Origin: Cyclobacteriaceae bacterium
GTDB lineage: Bacteria; Bacteroidota; Bacteroidia; Cytophagales; Cyclobacteriaceae
Length of the DNA stretch: 10,418 nucleotides
Reading direction: 5' to 3'
Assembly (NCBI GenBank): GCA_019751475.1
Contig: JAIENH010000207.1
Location: 1-10,418 of the forward strand
This document shows, piece by piece, positions 1 through 7,093 of the stretch (its first letter is position 1; every line of letters starts with the position of its first letter). The position numbers and the translations under genes are program-made. The notes under the pieces were generated by a model. It was given only the letters and a program-made list of their open reading frames with translations. It was not told the DNA's origin and made no database searches.

Positions 1-625
1 TTTCATACGTCACTACTTCTGTTTTGGAGCTGGCATCGCCCGTGCGTGCGATGGTAATTTTACCGGAGCGGGTAATGGTGTTGTCACCGCGTTTGTTGGT
101 CACGCCCAAGCCAAAGTCGACAACTGTTTTGGCAATCTTGCTTAGCAAGGAGTCTGTTTTAGGAAATTGCTTCCCGCTAAAACTGCAACCCTCCGGGCGT
201 GAGTTAGCATCAGGTTCTGGCAACGTGACCACATTGCCCGTTGCATCATAGTGGGTGATAGTGGCTCCACCGTTTAAATGCATGTGCAAGCCACGGAAGT
301 CACCCGCACTCTCCGCATCCACAATAGCCAGCAACGCATCATCGGCCACAATAAAATTGGTGCCGTCAAGCATTCTTCCTTTGCCACCGCCTCGAGGACC
401 ACCTCCTTGGTGACTAGACCCACCAGGTCCTCCTGCACCGCTAGTTGAGTTGCCAACAGAGCTACCCACCAAGGTGAAACTAGTTCCACTGGCCAGTTGA
501 CCAGAAGTTTGTGCAAGGTCTGTCAGTTGCGATTCGCTGCCGGATGTTGTCAAGTCTTGGTTGGAACATCCCCACATCAATGCCACTACGGATGCGATGG
601 CGAGAAGAATTTTTATCTTTTTCAT
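1..625 (-). CDS. Glycine-rich surface or periplasmic lipoprotein, 3' part cut by window edge
   Basis: An open frame begins at the ATG at 625 and stays open for 208 codons to the window edge, so the stop lies outside. The N-terminus is a clear lipoprotein signal peptide: MKK, a hydrophobic stretch, then the lipobox LMWGC, which puts the acylated cysteine at residue 20. A threonine/serine-rich linker follows, then a very glycine-rich patch (GGPGG ... GGGPRGGGKG) at about residues 55-75, and then a more ordinary globular region. No family was recognised. The lipobox shows export and membrane anchoring; whether it faces the periplasm or the outside is unknown. The gene is divergent from the Fic pseudogene, with about 290 bases between their starts. 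Confidence 0.85.
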   Translation of the reverse strand, partial: MKKIKILLAIASVVALMWGCSNQDLTTSGSESQLTDLAQTSGQLASGTSFTLVGSSVGNSTSGAGGPGGSSHQGGGPRGGGKGRMLDGTNFIVADDALLAIVDAESAGDFRGLHMHLNGGATITHYDATGNVVTLPEPDANSRPEGCSFSGKQFPKTDSLLSKIAKTVVDFGLGVTNKRGDNTITRSGKITIARTGDASSKTEVVTYE

Positions 626-665
626 ATTAGTAATGAATTGTTTCCCTTTAGACGATAAAAGTAGC

Positions 666-673
666 CAAAGATT
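666..673 (-). promoter_or_regulatory. Possible -7 promoter box for the lipoprotein gene
   Basis: Read on the minus strand this is AATCTTTG, one base off the Bacteroidota -7 consensus TAnnTTTG. It would give a leader of roughly 35 bases before the ATG at 625. No good -33 TTTG element was found upstream, so support is weak. Confidence 0.25.
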
Positions 674-755
674 ATCCTGCCTTGCCCGTGTGTAGCTACT
701 TGCCCCGAAAGTGTAGATGAATCGCTCGGTTTATTTTCTTACACCTCCCGTCAAG

Positions 756-797
756 CATCGTCTCTCGCAGAGAGGGACGATCACACAGTATCGTCCC
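756..797. repeat. Palindromic REP-like element, copy A (left of fic)
   Basis: Two overlapping foldbacks are visible. ATCGTC plus TCTC (757-766) can pair with GAGA and GACGAT (770-781). Alternatively GGGACGAT (774-781) pairs with ATCGTCCC (790-797). The sequence GCATCGTCTCTCG recurs almost unchanged right of the Fic gene (about 1990-2002), and TCGTCCC recurs in both copies. The remainder of 626-821 shows only one isolated copy (733-742) of the ATTTTCTTAC box described in the fic upstream region. Confidence 0.6.
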
Positions 798-821
798 TGA
801 AGCGAGGCTCGGAAACCGCCA

Positions 822-913
822 TTTTCTTATCATTCCATTCAGCATTTGATAAGAAAATTAAAAAATCTTAACAGATAGCATTATATTTGATAAGAAATGT
901 CAATTTTCTTACC
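822..913. promoter_or_regulatory. Array of GATAAGAAA-type boxes upstream of fic (candidate operators)
   Basis: Four near-identical 11-base boxes lie in 92 bases: TTTTCTTATCA (822-832), its reverse complement TGATAAGAAAA (847-857), TGATAAGAAAT (888-898) and the inverted near-copy ATTTTCTTACC (903-913). They form two inverted pairs. The third overlaps the last two bases of the candidate -7 box, and the fourth ends two bases before the fic ATG. This layout suits autorepression. The Fic protein has a C-terminal winged-helix-like segment that could be the DNA binder, but that is inference. A further ATTTTCTTAC sits at 733-742. Confidence 0.5.
882..889 (+). promoter_or_regulatory. -7 promoter box for the fic gene
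   Basis: TATATTTG matches the Bacteroidota -7 consensus TAnnTTTG exactly and would give a leader of about 20-25 bases before the ATG at 916. A TTTG at 845-848 is too far upstream to be a normally spaced -33 element. The box overlaps the third GATAAGAAA-type box. Confidence 0.45.
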
Positions 914-915
914 AG

Positions 916-1959
916 ATGTGGAAGCCTCAACCGCTGCCAATTGCAGTCGATTTTGAAACGAAGGAAGTTTTAAGACAACTGGCGCGCGCTCATCAAGCGC
1001 TAGCCGAGCTAAAAGGTATTGCCACCACTATACCCAACGAGAATATTTTGCTGGAGACGCTCACCTTGCAAGAAGCATAAGACAGTTCAGCGATTGAAAA
1101 CATTATCACCACAGACGATGAGCTTTTCAAGTCCGCCCTTAATTTGGAAGGGCTTCAAAATTTAGCTGCTAAAGAAGTTCAAAACTATGTGGCCGCGCTG
1201 AAGCATGGTTACCAACGGGTGACAGATTTGGGATTGTTAACGAGCAATCACATTTTAGAAATCCAGCAAAAGCTGCAAACCTCACAAGCGGGCTATCGCA
1301 AGCAGGCAGCCACCGGTCAGGTGGTGTACACACCTCCTCAACACCCGGATGAAATTGTAGAGCTGATGAATAACCTGGAGCGGTTCACTAATCTTGATGA
1401 AATCAGTGATTTAGATCCGCTCGTTAAAATGGCCATTATCCATTTTCAGTTTGAAAGTATTCACCCATTCTATGACGGCAACGGCCGAACAGGTCGTATC
1501 ATCAACATTCTTTACCTGGTAAAGCAGCATTTGCTGGCACTTCCGATTTTGTACATCAGCCGGTACATCATTCAACACAAAGCCGACTACTATGAAAAAT
1601 TACAAAAGGTGCGCGATGATGGCGATTGGCAGTCATGGATTATTTATATGCTGAAAGCCGTGGAAGAATCATCCAGACAGGCCGTGGTGTTGATTAAAGA
1701 TATCAAAACACTGATGCAGCAATACAAAAACAGGCTACGCGATGGCTACAAGTTTTACAGCCAAGATTTGCTCAATAATTTGTTCAAACACCCCTACACC
1801 AAAATAGAATTTGTGCAGCGAGACTTGGGCGTGAGCCGCATCACAGCCGCCAGCTATTTAAATCAATTGGCGAATGACGGTTTACTCGAAAAGGAAAAGA
1901 TGGGCGTTAGCAACTATTACATCAATCGGCCACTCTTTGAACTTTTTGCGAGGAGATGA
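916..1959 (+). pseudogene. Fic/DOC-family AMP-transferase, interrupted by an in-frame TAA
   Basis: Reading from the ATG at 916 gives a canonical class II Fic protein of 347 codons, with one in-frame TAA at 1078-1080 (codon 55). Before the stop lies the Fic_N-type N-terminus (MWKPQPLPIAVDF ... LQEA). Immediately after it comes SSAIEN (codons 57-62), which fits the (S/T)xxxE(G/N) inhibitory-helix motif. The catalytic motif HPFYDGNGRTGR is intact at codons 183-194, with the catalytic His first. The last 60 or so codons look like the winged-helix domain common in this subfamily. Relatives normally have a basic residue where the TAA stands, so an AAA-to-TAA change is the simplest explanation. A downstream non-ATG start such as TTG at 1144 could give a 271-residue product that lacks the inhibitory motif. 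Fic enzymes transfer AMP to target hydroxyls. A sequencing error cannot be excluded. Confidence 0.85.
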
Positions 1960-1990
1960 TTACAACAATTGTCCAACAATTCACGCCCCG

Positions 1991-2058
1991 CATCGTCTCT
2001 CGAAGAGGACGATGCAATTGCCTGCACACCGTGTCGTCCCCGAGGCAGAAGACGATAC
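1991..2058. repeat. Palindromic REP-like element, copy B (right of fic)
   Basis: Two hairpins stand in tandem. CATCGTC-TCT (1991-2000) pairs with AGA and GACGATG (2004-2014, one bulged G), and GTGTCGTC (2031-2038) pairs with GACGATAC (2051-2058, one G-U). It starts about 30 bases after the fic stop and shares its core with the element at 756-797, so the broken fic gene is bracketed by related repeats. It could also act as a transcription-ending structure, although no T-run follows directly. Confidence 0.6.
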
Positions 2059-2116
2059 TTGACTTAGAATCTTAGACTTCTAAAAAAGAAATATCTTCTT
2101 TACAATTCTTTTTTTT

Positions 2117-2350
2117 ATGACCAAAGAGCTTTCCAACTACGACTTTTATCCAGACTTAAAAAAAATTAATTGCCCTACGCTCATAATCCATGGCGACTAT
2201 GATGCCATTCCAATTGAGTTGGCTCAAAACGTCAATAAATCAATTAGAACATCAACGCTTGTTATCATAAATAATGCCGGTCATTTTCCATTTGTAGAAC
2301 AGAAGCCCACATTCTTTAATACAGTCGAAAACTTTTTGACAAAGAAGTGA
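2117..2350 (+). pseudogene. C-terminal remnant of an alpha/beta hydrolase
   Basis: The 77 codons from the ATG at 2117 match only the C-terminal third of an alpha/beta-hydrolase-fold enzyme. They include a PTLIIHGDYDAIP strand-turn carrying the acid of the triad (Asp near residue 27 or 29) and NAGHFPFVEQ carrying the catalytic His at residue 56. The nucleophile elbow (GxSxG), the oxyanion region and the whole N-terminal sheet are missing, and stop codons plus the hairpin repeat lie directly upstream. The ATG sits straight after a run of eight T. A family member is usually 250-300 residues, so this should be inactive. The most likely history is deletion of the 5' part when the segment carrying fic and its repeats was rearranged or inserted. 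Confidence 0.7.
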
Positions 2351-2504
2351 TGGCGAGAGCATGCGCGAGCGGGGCTCAGATGCACGTTTTGAAGGTCACA
2401 TCATCAATTCCTTGCCGTTCAAAAGGCCCTACTCCTCTGCTCATGCAAATAAACCTGGATTGCCAAAGCTGCGAGATCCGTAGGCCATTGCCCCGATCCG
2501 TTTG

Positions 2505-2512
2505 TACATTTG
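2505..2512 (+). promoter_or_regulatory. -7-like box directly before the methyltransferase ATG
   Basis: TACATTTG matches TAnnTTTG exactly but ends only six bases before the ATG at 2519, which would make the message almost leaderless. No well-placed -33 element is visible. It may be chance; nothing else promoter-like was seen in 2351-2518. Confidence 0.25.
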
Positions 2513-2518
2513 GCGTTC

Positions 2519-3361
2519 ATGTTTGGAGAAAAAGACATTGCCGACTATTACGATCAAACCATCGACCACTACACGATATGGTGGAACTTGAAGGATAGCC
2601 AGGCTGTGCATTTTGGATATTGGGATGAAAGCACCAGAAATTTCAAGCATGCACTTCAACGCACAAACAGGGTGATGGCTTCTTTAGCTGACATACAATC
2701 TCATCATGCTGTGCTGGATGCAGGATGCGGTGTGGGTGGCGCTGCCTTTTATTTAGCCGAGAGTATAGGTTGTCGTGTAACGGGTATTACGTTGAGTCAA
2801 AAACAATTTGCACTTGCGTTAGAATTTCAAAAGCGTTTACAACTTGAAGACAAAACCCGTTTTTACGTTCAAAGCTTCCTGAATACAGGCTTTGATGACA
2901 ATAGCTTTGACGTGTATTGGGCTTGCGAAAGTAGCTGCCATGCCAATGACAGAGTAGCTTGGCTTAACGAAGCAAAACGAATATTGAAACCATCGGGTAA
3001 AATTATTGTCGCGGATTATTTTTTAACAGAAGCAGGTAAACTGGATAAGAATCAATACATAAAAAAATGGGGAGACCTGTGGGCTATCCCATCGTTTCAT
3101 ACGCATGAAAATTTTATAGATGAAGCTGTGAGGCAGGGATTCAAGGTTGCCGTCAATCAAGATGTGAGTAAGAATATCGAGAGATCCTCCCAATATATGT
3201 ATTGGTTCTACCTAATAGGCGCCATACCTTCCCGGTTGTATAACCTGTTTCACTACACCTCAAGATTTGCGAAGTATCACTACCGATCGGGTTATTACCA
3301 GTACAAAGCGCTAAAAGGTAATCTCTGGCAATACCGAATGGTGGTGCTCCAATCAGTGTAA
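2519..3361 (+). CDS. SAM-dependent class I methyltransferase (cyclopropane-synthase/tocopherol-methyltransferase-like)
   Basis: This 280-residue protein has the class I Rossmann methyltransferase core. Motif I, VLDAGCGVGG, lies at about residues 65-74, followed by the beta2 segment GCRVTGITLSQKQ and the post-core strand GKIIVADYF. The segment VHFGYWDE near residue 33 precedes motif I, as in small-molecule methyltransferases of the UbiE/tocopherol/cyclopropane-fatty-acid-synthase group. The substrate is unknown; a lipid, quinone or other small molecule is more likely than protein or nucleic acid. The ATG at 2519 was chosen over an in-frame TTG nine bases upstream because MFGEKDIADYYDQ is a typical start for the family. 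No signal peptide is seen, so it should be cytoplasmic. It stands alone and converges on the DJ-1-like gene, 39 bases apart. Confidence 0.85.
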   Translation: MFGEKDIADYYDQTIDHYTIWWNLKDSQAVHFGYWDESTRNFKHALQRTNRVMASLADIQSHHAVLDAGCGVGGAAFYLAESIGCRVTGITLSQKQFALALEFQKRLQLEDKTRFYVQSFLNTGFDDNSFDVYWACESSCHANDRVAWLNEAKRILKPSGKIIVADYFLTEAGKLDKNQYIKKWGDLWAIPSFHTHENFIDEAVRQGFKVAVNQDVSKNIERSSQYMYWFYLIGAIPSRLYNLFHYTSRFAKYHYRSGYYQYKALKGNLWQYRMVVLQSV

Positions 3362-3400
3362 GAGGATACTCAAGATCAAAAATTCAGAACAGGTAGTTAT

Positions 3401-4147
3401 CTACTTCTTCCAGTTTTGCAAACGTTCAAGATAGATGTACGACTCCACGAAGGCGCGGTGCTCTGAGCTGGTCATTTTTTCTAACAAAATCAATGACGAT
3501 ACATAGCTGGCGAGGTTGCCATTGGAAGAGCTGAACTTGCCATCTTCTACATAGGTCACGAGGGAGTCGTCTTGCACAAGCAGGTTCGGGTAGTCAATTT
3601 TTAGTTGCTTGCCGCCACCAATCCACGTCACAATTTTTTTTCCGTCCGCGATGCCCGATGCGCCAATCAGTTGCGCCCCGGCACAATTGCTCACGGTATA
3701 GTCTGTCTCCTGATTTTTGCGCTTGATGAACTCCACAATTTTATTGTTGTGCACCTGGGCATACATGTCATACGCGCTGGGCACGAAGAGTACAGTCAGC
3801 TTCGGGCAATTTTCAAATGTATAATCCGGAACGAGCTTAAGGCCTTCTTCGGTTACAATTGGTTTTTCCGTCTCTGCGATGGTGACCACGTTGAAAAGTT
3901 GCTTGCCATCCTGGGTTGCCTTGGTAAACACATCGGCTGCTGCGGTCACCTCCGTGGTGAGCACCCCGTTGTACATCAGAAGGCCAATGGTCGGCAGCTC
4001 TGTCTTAAATGGTTTCAGGTGTTTGGTAAGCGTATCGGCCGGGCTTACCGCTTGGTTGGAAGTGGATGAATTAGGATTGCAACTGAACAGCATGGCTGAA
4101 CCTAATGCGGCAACTAAAAGAAGTTTGGTAGTCATCATCTTAAGCAT
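3401..4147 (-). CDS. Exported DJ-1/PfpI-family lipoprotein
   Basis: The protein has a lipoprotein signal ending in MLFSC (Cys23 from the first ATG) and a short Ser/Thr linker. A DJ-1/PfpI (class I glutamine-amidotransferase-like) domain runs from about residue 52. The first strand and helix read IGLLMYNGVLTTEVTAAADVF, and the nucleophile elbow SNCAGAQ puts the putative nucleophile at Cys155. The following GIADGKKIVTWIGG matches the GLLDGxxxTTHW region of relatives, but the usual His is absent here (TWI). Most DJ-1/PfpI proteins are cytosolic, so the lipid anchor is notable. The reaction is unknown; hydratase, amidase or glyoxalase-like activities occur in the superfamily. Starts are possible at 4147, 4138 and 4135. 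MMTTKLLLVAA from 4138 makes a tidier signal peptide and leaves a longer leader behind the promoter-like box. Confidence 0.8.
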   Translation of the reverse strand: MLKMMTTKLLLVAALGSAMLFSCNPNSSTSNQAVSPADTLTKHLKPFKTELPTIGLLMYNGVLTTEVTAAADVFTKATQDGKQLFNVVTIAETEKPIVTEEGLKLVPDYTFENCPKLTVLFVPSAYDMYAQVHNNKIVEFIKRKNQETDYTVSNCAGAQLIGASGIADGKKIVTWIGGGKQLKIDYPNLLVQDDSLVTYVEDGKFSSSNGNLASYVSSLILLEKMTSSEHRAFVESYIYLERLQNWKK

Positions 4148-4155
4148 TTGTGACG

Positions 4156-4163
4156 CAAAGTTA
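4156..4163 (-). promoter_or_regulatory. -7 promoter box for the DJ-1-like lipoprotein gene
   Basis: On the minus strand this reads TAACTTTG, an exact TAnnTTTG match. A start of transcription near 4152 would favour translation from 4138 or 4135. No clear -33 TTTG is seen; that position falls next to a strong palindrome. Confidence 0.4.
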
Positions 4164-4188
4164 GTGGTTATTGCTGAACTGTGTCTTC

Positions 4189-4222
4189 AGGCGTCTGACA
4201 CCTTGGAGGTGTCTTGACGCCT
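4189..4222. repeat. 34-base near-perfect palindrome
   Basis: AGGCGTC-T-GACACCT, a TGG centre, then AGGTGTC-TT-GACGCCT: both 7-base half-arms on each side are perfectly complementary. It lies about 25 bases upstream of the -7 box of the DJ-1-like gene, close to where a -33 element would be, and far downstream of the permease stop. It may be a dispersed Bacteroidota palindrome, an operator, or a bidirectional terminator-like hairpin. No T-run follows in either direction. Confidence 0.65.
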
Positions 4223-4366
4223 AAGGCATGCGGCCGCGTGAGCGATGGAGGCATTTGTTTGAGCCCGAAATGGAACTGTGCGGCTGGCTGGCGAGTGCCG
4301 ACAGCGCGACCCGCTTACCCGACTTAGCTAAGTAGATTTTGGAAAAAGCATTTTGTTTTGATTGTG
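4223..4366. other. Intergenic segment without a recognisable gene
   Basis: No credible coding frame is seen. The stretch is G+C-richer than its surroundings and includes GTTTGAGCCCGAAATGGAAC and GACAGCGCGACCCG, wording that I associate from memory with recurrent intergenic sequence in Bacteroidota genomes, and a small CTTAGCTAAG palindrome near its end. I assign no function. Confidence 0.3.
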
Positions 4367-4467
4367 CCCTCCTTCGTTAGCACTTCGGAGGGTAAAGGGG
4401 CACGCCCTCCTTTGCAAAAGCTTCCACCTACACTTCGTTTCGGTCGGACAAGTCGGAGGGCATGCCC
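4367..4467. repeat. Compound palindromic repeat downstream of the permease gene
   Basis: CCCTCC (4367-4372) pairs with GGAGGG (4387-4392), and GGGCACGCCCTCC (4398-4410) pairs with GGAGGGCATGCCC (4455-4467, one mismatch). The loop of the second holds GGTCGGACAAGTC-type sequence typical of dispersed hairpin repeats in this phylum. It begins 11 bases after the permease stop, so it could also stabilise or end that message. Confidence 0.55.
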
Positions 4468-4477
4468 AAAATTTCTC

Positions 4478-7093
4478 TTACTCCATCCTCAATGCCTTTG
4501 TTGGATTGGCGTTAGCCGCACGAAGGGAGAGTATGCTGATGGTGAGCCACGCAACGAGGAACACGGCAATACCCGCCATCGCGAACCGAAGAGGATTGAT
4601 GACGGCTTGTAACGTAAAGTTCTGTTCCCACCGGCTGATGAGGTACCACGTGAGCGGTGTGGCCACCACGAGTGCAATCAAAATCAGCCAGATAAATTCT
4701 CGCGTGATGAGCATCACCACGCCCGGCACCGATGCACCCAACACTTTGCGGATGCCAATCTCTTTGGTTCTTCGCTCTACCACAAAGGCAGTGAGCCCCA
4801 GCAAACCAAGGCAGCCGATAAACATGGCGAGACCGGTGAACACGCCCGCTACTTTGCCCAACTGTTGGTCGGCCTTATACTGGCGGTCAAATTCTACATC
4901 TAAGAAAGAATAGTCGAACGGAAGGTATGGAATGAGTTCATTCCATTTTTTCTGAACACGACTAATGGTGGCGGGCAAGTCGTTTCCCTCCACACGTATG
5001 GACATGCGACCGACATATTTTGTCATGGCTATCATGAGCGGTTCTACTTTGGTGTGCAACGAGCGATAGTGGAAATCTTTCATCACGCCAATGATTTTTC
5101 CGAGGTATCTCCCTTGCACTTTCTTGCCAATGGCTTGCTCGGGCGTCCAGCCGAAATCTTTCATAGCCGTCTCGTTGATAAGATATGCAGTGGTGTCATC
5201 CGACTTTACATCGCGCAGAAAGTCGCGACCCGCCAAAAGTTTTATTTGGTAGGTGTTGAGGAAATCATGGTCAACAAAAATAAAATTGATATTGGTAGGC
5301 GACATCTTGCCATCGGTCATTTCAATTCTTGTGAAGTTGTTACCGGCCGATTGTCCAGGTGTGGAGGTTGAACCTGCCACATTAATTACGCCAGGCACTT
5401 GCCGCAATTCATTTTTAACAGCATCGAGGTAATTGACAATGGCCGTATCGCCATTGGTAGGAACAACGAGCATTCCTTCTTTGTCGAAACCGAGGTCTTG
5501 TTTGCGCACAACATCGAGTTGGTCGTACACCAGCAACGTGCCGGCTACCAGCATGATGGAGATGATGAACTGTGTGCTCACCAGCACTTTCCTCAACGCG
5601 TTATGACCAAATATTCCTTTTGACGAAGGTCGAAAGATTTGCACCGGTTGAAACTTCGAGATGATGTAGGCGGGATACGCACCTGCCAGTAATCCGATAA
5701 AAATGACGAGCGCTAAAATTACCCCGGCTACCAACCATGCATTCGGTAAAATCGAAAAGCTCAACGGAGATTCAACCAGTGTGCGGAAGGGCGGAAGTGC
5801 AATCCACACCAAGACAATGGCAATCAGTGATGCAATGATGGTGATGATGAGCGATTCGCCAATAAACTGTGCAATCAACATTCTCCTGAGTGCGCCCAAT
5901 GTTTTGCGCAACCCAACTTCCTTTAGTCTTCGTGAAGCACGTGCTGTAGCCAGATTGATGTAGTTGAAACATGCTATCAAGAGAATAAACACGGCAATGA
6001 TGGACAGGATGTACATGTTGTTCATGCTGCCGCGCGTGCCATTCTCCCATGAGCGAGGTGGAGCCATGTAGATGCTGGCCAGCGGCTGTAGCGGAAGGTC
6101 TTCATAATACATTCCACCTTTCTCTACATTTCTTTCTATAAAGTCTTTCATTTTCGCGCGTACGTTGTCAACAGATGCACCTTCTCTCAATAACACATAG
6201 GTATGAAAGCCATTCCAGAACCAGGCGCGGTCTTCGTTGTCTTTGTTATTACGACTCCACGTTGAAAAAGAAATGAGGTTGGAGAATCGAAAGTGTGAAT
6301 TCTCAGGCACGTCTTCCATCACACCTGTTACTTTATAATTATCGTAATCCATTTTAAGCGTTTGCCCGACAGGCTCTTCGCTTCCAAAATATTTTTTTGC
6401 CATCGACTCTGTCAACACAATCGAAAACGGTTCGCGTAGAGCCGTCTTCTTGTCACCATTTATGAGTTTAAAGCTGAAAATATCAAACACACTACTGTCC
6501 GCGATATACGATTCACGCTCGTAGCTGGAAATTTCATTTCGTTGTGCGAGCAAACTCCATTGCTGAAGGCGTACATAGTTTTCCACTTCCGGAAAATCCT
6601 TGAGAAACCTCGGACCCATGGGAGGTGAGCTGGTGGACTGAAACAACTCTTCATTCTCCGTCCGTAGGTTTTCTACAATGCGAAAGATGCGGTCTGCTTT
6701 TTCGTGATGTCGGTCGAACGAAAGCTCACTGTACACATAGAAGGCGATGAGTGAAAACGTAGCCAAACCAACGGCCAGCCCGACAATATTAATGGTTGAG
6801 AACCCAGCACTGCGCACCAGCGAACGCACAGAGGTAATGAAGTAATTTTTAAACATGGGCGAGGAATTAAATGATGATGAACGACCAATTTTCTTTATGA
6901 TGCCGGGACGGAATAAGCCGAGGATGCGAACAGAGAAATGAAGATTTGCTTTCGCGATACTTCCGTGTGCCACCTCGCGCTCGAACATTTCTGTCAAGTC
7001 GCCTTCAATGTCTTCTGCAATGGCGGGATCGCAGAACCAACGGAAGAACCGCAGAAAAAATTTGGGAGGCTGTATGTGTGGAAGTGAATTCAT
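4478..7093 (-). CDS. MacB/FtsX-type ABC transporter permease with N-terminal prefix domain
   Basis: The 871-residue protein has a cytoplasmic prefix at about 1-75 (DPAIAEDIEGDLTEMFERE), as in the 'permease prefix domain' proteins that travel with PadR regulators. Two MacB-core/FtsX halves follow. The first has a membrane segment near 98-120, a periplasmic core to about 355 and three membrane segments at about 359-382, 412-435 and 452-478. The second has a membrane segment near 503-523, a second periplasmic core, and three membrane segments in the last 125 residues. The paired cytoplasmic motifs KEVGLRKTLGA (391-401) and KEIGIRKVLGA mark the ATPase-coupling loops. Such proteins work with a LolD/MacB-type ATPase in antimicrobial, lipoprotein or signal-peptide export; no ATPase gene is in this window. 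Its ATG overlaps the PadR stop by four bases (ATGA), showing co-translation. Confidence 0.93.
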   Translation of the reverse strand: MNSLPHIQPPKFFLRFFRWFCDPAIAEDIEGDLTEMFEREVAHGSIAKANLHFSVRILGLFRPGIIKKIGRSSSFNSSPMFKNYFITSVRSLVRSAGFSTINIVGLAVGLATFSLIAFYVYSELSFDRHHEKADRIFRIVENLRTENEELFQSTSSPPMGPRFLKDFPEVENYVRLQQWSLLAQRNEISSYERESYIADSSVFDIFSFKLINGDKKTALREPFSIVLTESMAKKYFGSEEPVGQTLKMDYDNYKVTGVMEDVPENSHFRFSNLISFSTWSRNNKDNEDRAWFWNGFHTYVLLREGASVDNVRAKMKDFIERNVEKGGMYYEDLPLQPLASIYMAPPRSWENGTRGSMNNMYILSIIAVFILLIACFNYINLATARASRRLKEVGLRKTLGALRRMLIAQFIGESLIITIIASLIAIVLVWIALPPFRTLVESPLSFSILPNAWLVAGVILALVIFIGLLAGAYPAYIISKFQPVQIFRPSSKGIFGHNALRKVLVSTQFIISIMLVAGTLLVYDQLDVVRKQDLGFDKEGMLVVPTNGDTAIVNYLDAVKNELRQVPGVINVAGSTSTPGQSAGNNFTRIEMTDGKMSPTNINFIFVDHDFLNTYQIKLLAGRDFLRDVKSDDTTAYLINETAMKDFGWTPEQAIGKKVQGRYLGKIIGVMKDFHYRSLHTKVEPLMIAMTKYVGRMSIRVEGNDLPATISRVQKKWNELIPYLPFDYSFLDVEFDRQYKADQQLGKVAGVFTGLAMFIGCLGLLGLTAFVVERRTKEIGIRKVLGASVPGVVMLITREFIWLILIALVVATPLTWYLISRWEQNFTLQAVINPLRFAMAGIAVFLVAWLTISILSLRAANANPTKALRME

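Noticed and set aside
2065..2084. TTAGAA/TTCTAA inverted repeat as a terminator for fic
   Set aside because: A six-base AT stem without a following T-run on the plus strand is too weak to call.
2347..2598. Plus-strand frame bridging the hydrolase remnant and the methyltransferase
   Set aside because: The translation is Cys/Arg-rich without pattern and overlaps the methyltransferase start in another frame.
3605..4069. Open frame on the plus strand opposite the DJ-1-like gene
   Set aside because: The opposite strand carries a complete signal peptide and recognisable domain; the antisense translation has no family-like features.
4362..4913. Plus-strand frames opposite the permease gene, here and elsewhere in 4362-6888
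   Set aside because: They are mirror frames of a well-conserved 871-residue membrane protein and show no start context or domain of their own.
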